From Pyruvatibacter mobilis (lineage in GTDB: Bacteria; Pseudomonadota; Alphaproteobacteria; CGMCC-115125): DNA of 64,000 nt. Shown one piece after another: positions 63,661 to 64,000 of this stretch. Each line of letters begins with the position of its first letter. Position 1 is the first letter of the stretch. The stretch spans positions 1,653,501 to 1,717,500 of the forward strand of contig NZ_CP051630.1 in assembly GCF_012848855.1 (NCBI RefSeq), given 5' to 3'. The translations under genes and the position numbers were made by a program. The notes under the pieces were generated by a model. That model ran no database searches. It was given only the letters and a program-made list of their open reading frames with translations, and had not been told where the DNA came from.

Positions 63661-64000
63661 ATGAGCGCATCGACGACAACGGCTCCGATTTTCATTCTGA
63701 ACGGCCCCAACCTCAATCTGCTGGGGCTGCGGGAGCCGGAGATCTATGGCGCCGATACGCTGGGCGACGTGGAAAAGCGCTGCGCTGCGCGCGCGGCTGA
63801 GCTGGGTCTGGCAATTGATTTCCGCCAGTCGAACCATGAAGGCGAGCTTGTGACCTGGCTGCAGGAAGCGCGTGACGCAGCGTCAGGCGTGATCCTCAAC
63901 GCGGCGGGCTACACGCATACGTCGGTGGCCATAAGAGACGCCGTGCTTGCCTGCGAAAAACCTGTTATCGAAGTCCATCTTTCGAATCCTTTCGCGCGTG
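63661..64000 (+). CDS. aroQ: Type II 3-dehydroquinate dehydratase, 3' end outside the window
   Basis: About 113 codons are visible. [20 protein letters not shown] carries the catalytic tyrosine region, [17 protein letters not shown] and [19 protein letters not shown] carry the next motifs, and [12 protein letters not shown] is at the edge. It interconverts 3-dehydroquinate and 3-dehydroshikimate in the shikimate pathway. The start is the ATG at 63661; AGGAAGG lies 11 bases upstream. It is divergent from thiS. Confidence 0.95.
   Translation, partial: MSASTTTAPIFILNGPNLNLLGLREPEIYGADTLGDVEKRCAARAAELGLAIDFRQSNHEGELVTWLQEARDAASGVILNAAGYTHTSVAIRDAVLACEKPVIEVHLSNPFAR

Overview
The window is a gene-dense, high-GC chromosomal segment that reads as an alphaproteobacterium. 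Supporting signs are an RNase E whose S1 domain is interrupted by a long acidic insert, an IscR/cysteine desulfurase/SUF operon, a PII-glnA pair, an LytM-bactofilin pair, a prfB with a programmed frameshift, and abundant acyl-CoA and aldehyde metabolism. Most of it is core genome. I see no insertion sequence, prophage, CRISPR array, rRNA or tRNA. The exact genus cannot be fixed from the sequence alone.

Layout. 1-1.7 kb: a partial carbon-nitrogen hydrolase and a small four-helix membrane protein, divergent from a TrmB-like regulator. 1.7-6.9 kb: a minus-strand run of GNAT acetyltransferase, NAD(P)HX repair enzyme, histidine phosphatase, lactonase-like lipoprotein and a thiolase-like protein. 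7-8.7 kb: a small secreted Cys/Trp-repeat protein and an aminotransferase. 9.1-11.1 kb: glnB-glnA nitrogen control. 11.1-14.05 kb: a LysR regulator divergent from a Tat-exported amidase and a darcynin-family protein. 14.05-15.04 kb: about 1 kb without a convincing gene, rich in hairpins and closed by a strong terminator. 15-24.7 kb: an Old Yellow Enzyme, parE, a DEAD-box helicase, a DUF1329 protein, an acetyltransferase and a coniferyl-type aldehyde dehydrogenase. 25-29 kb: a GGDEF protein, two crotonase-fold enzymes, DinB-like and TfoX-like proteins.

28.9-37.3 kb: the complete Fe-S operon iscR-(iscS-like)-sufB-orf-sufC-sufD-sufS-sufT-sufA on the minus strand, with a strong IscR type-1 site about 370 bp upstream of iscR. 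It holds a 120-residue protein of unknown role between sufB and sufC. 37.3-44.2 kb: an alpha/beta hydrolase, anmK, tyrS and a 1208-residue AsmA/YhdP-like envelope protein. 44.5-47.9 kb: a one-Cys Bcp peroxiredoxin overlapping a DUF455 protein, then an LytM peptidase overlapping a bactofilin. 48-53.3 kb: prfB, PBP1A and an AmiC-type amidase. 54-56.9 kb: RNase E. 57-64 kb: an aminotransferase, a divergent gamma-glutamyltransferase-like lipoprotein, a BepA-like M48 protease, a DsbA-like oxidoreductase, thiS-thiG and the start of aroQ.

Several genes act together in the cell envelope: bactofilin/LytM, PBP1A, AmiC, AnmK, the AsmA-like protein, BepA-like protease and DsbA-like protein. Others act in Fe-S supply and RNA turnover (RNase E and a DEAD-box helicase with a similar acidic/arginine-rich tail). 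The least explained stretch is the structured non-coding region at about 14.05-15.0 kb. The next most interesting items are the orphan terminator upstream of glnB, the unknown gene inside the suf operon, the thiolase-like protein lacking the usual nucleophile, and the secreted Cys/Trp-repeat protein.
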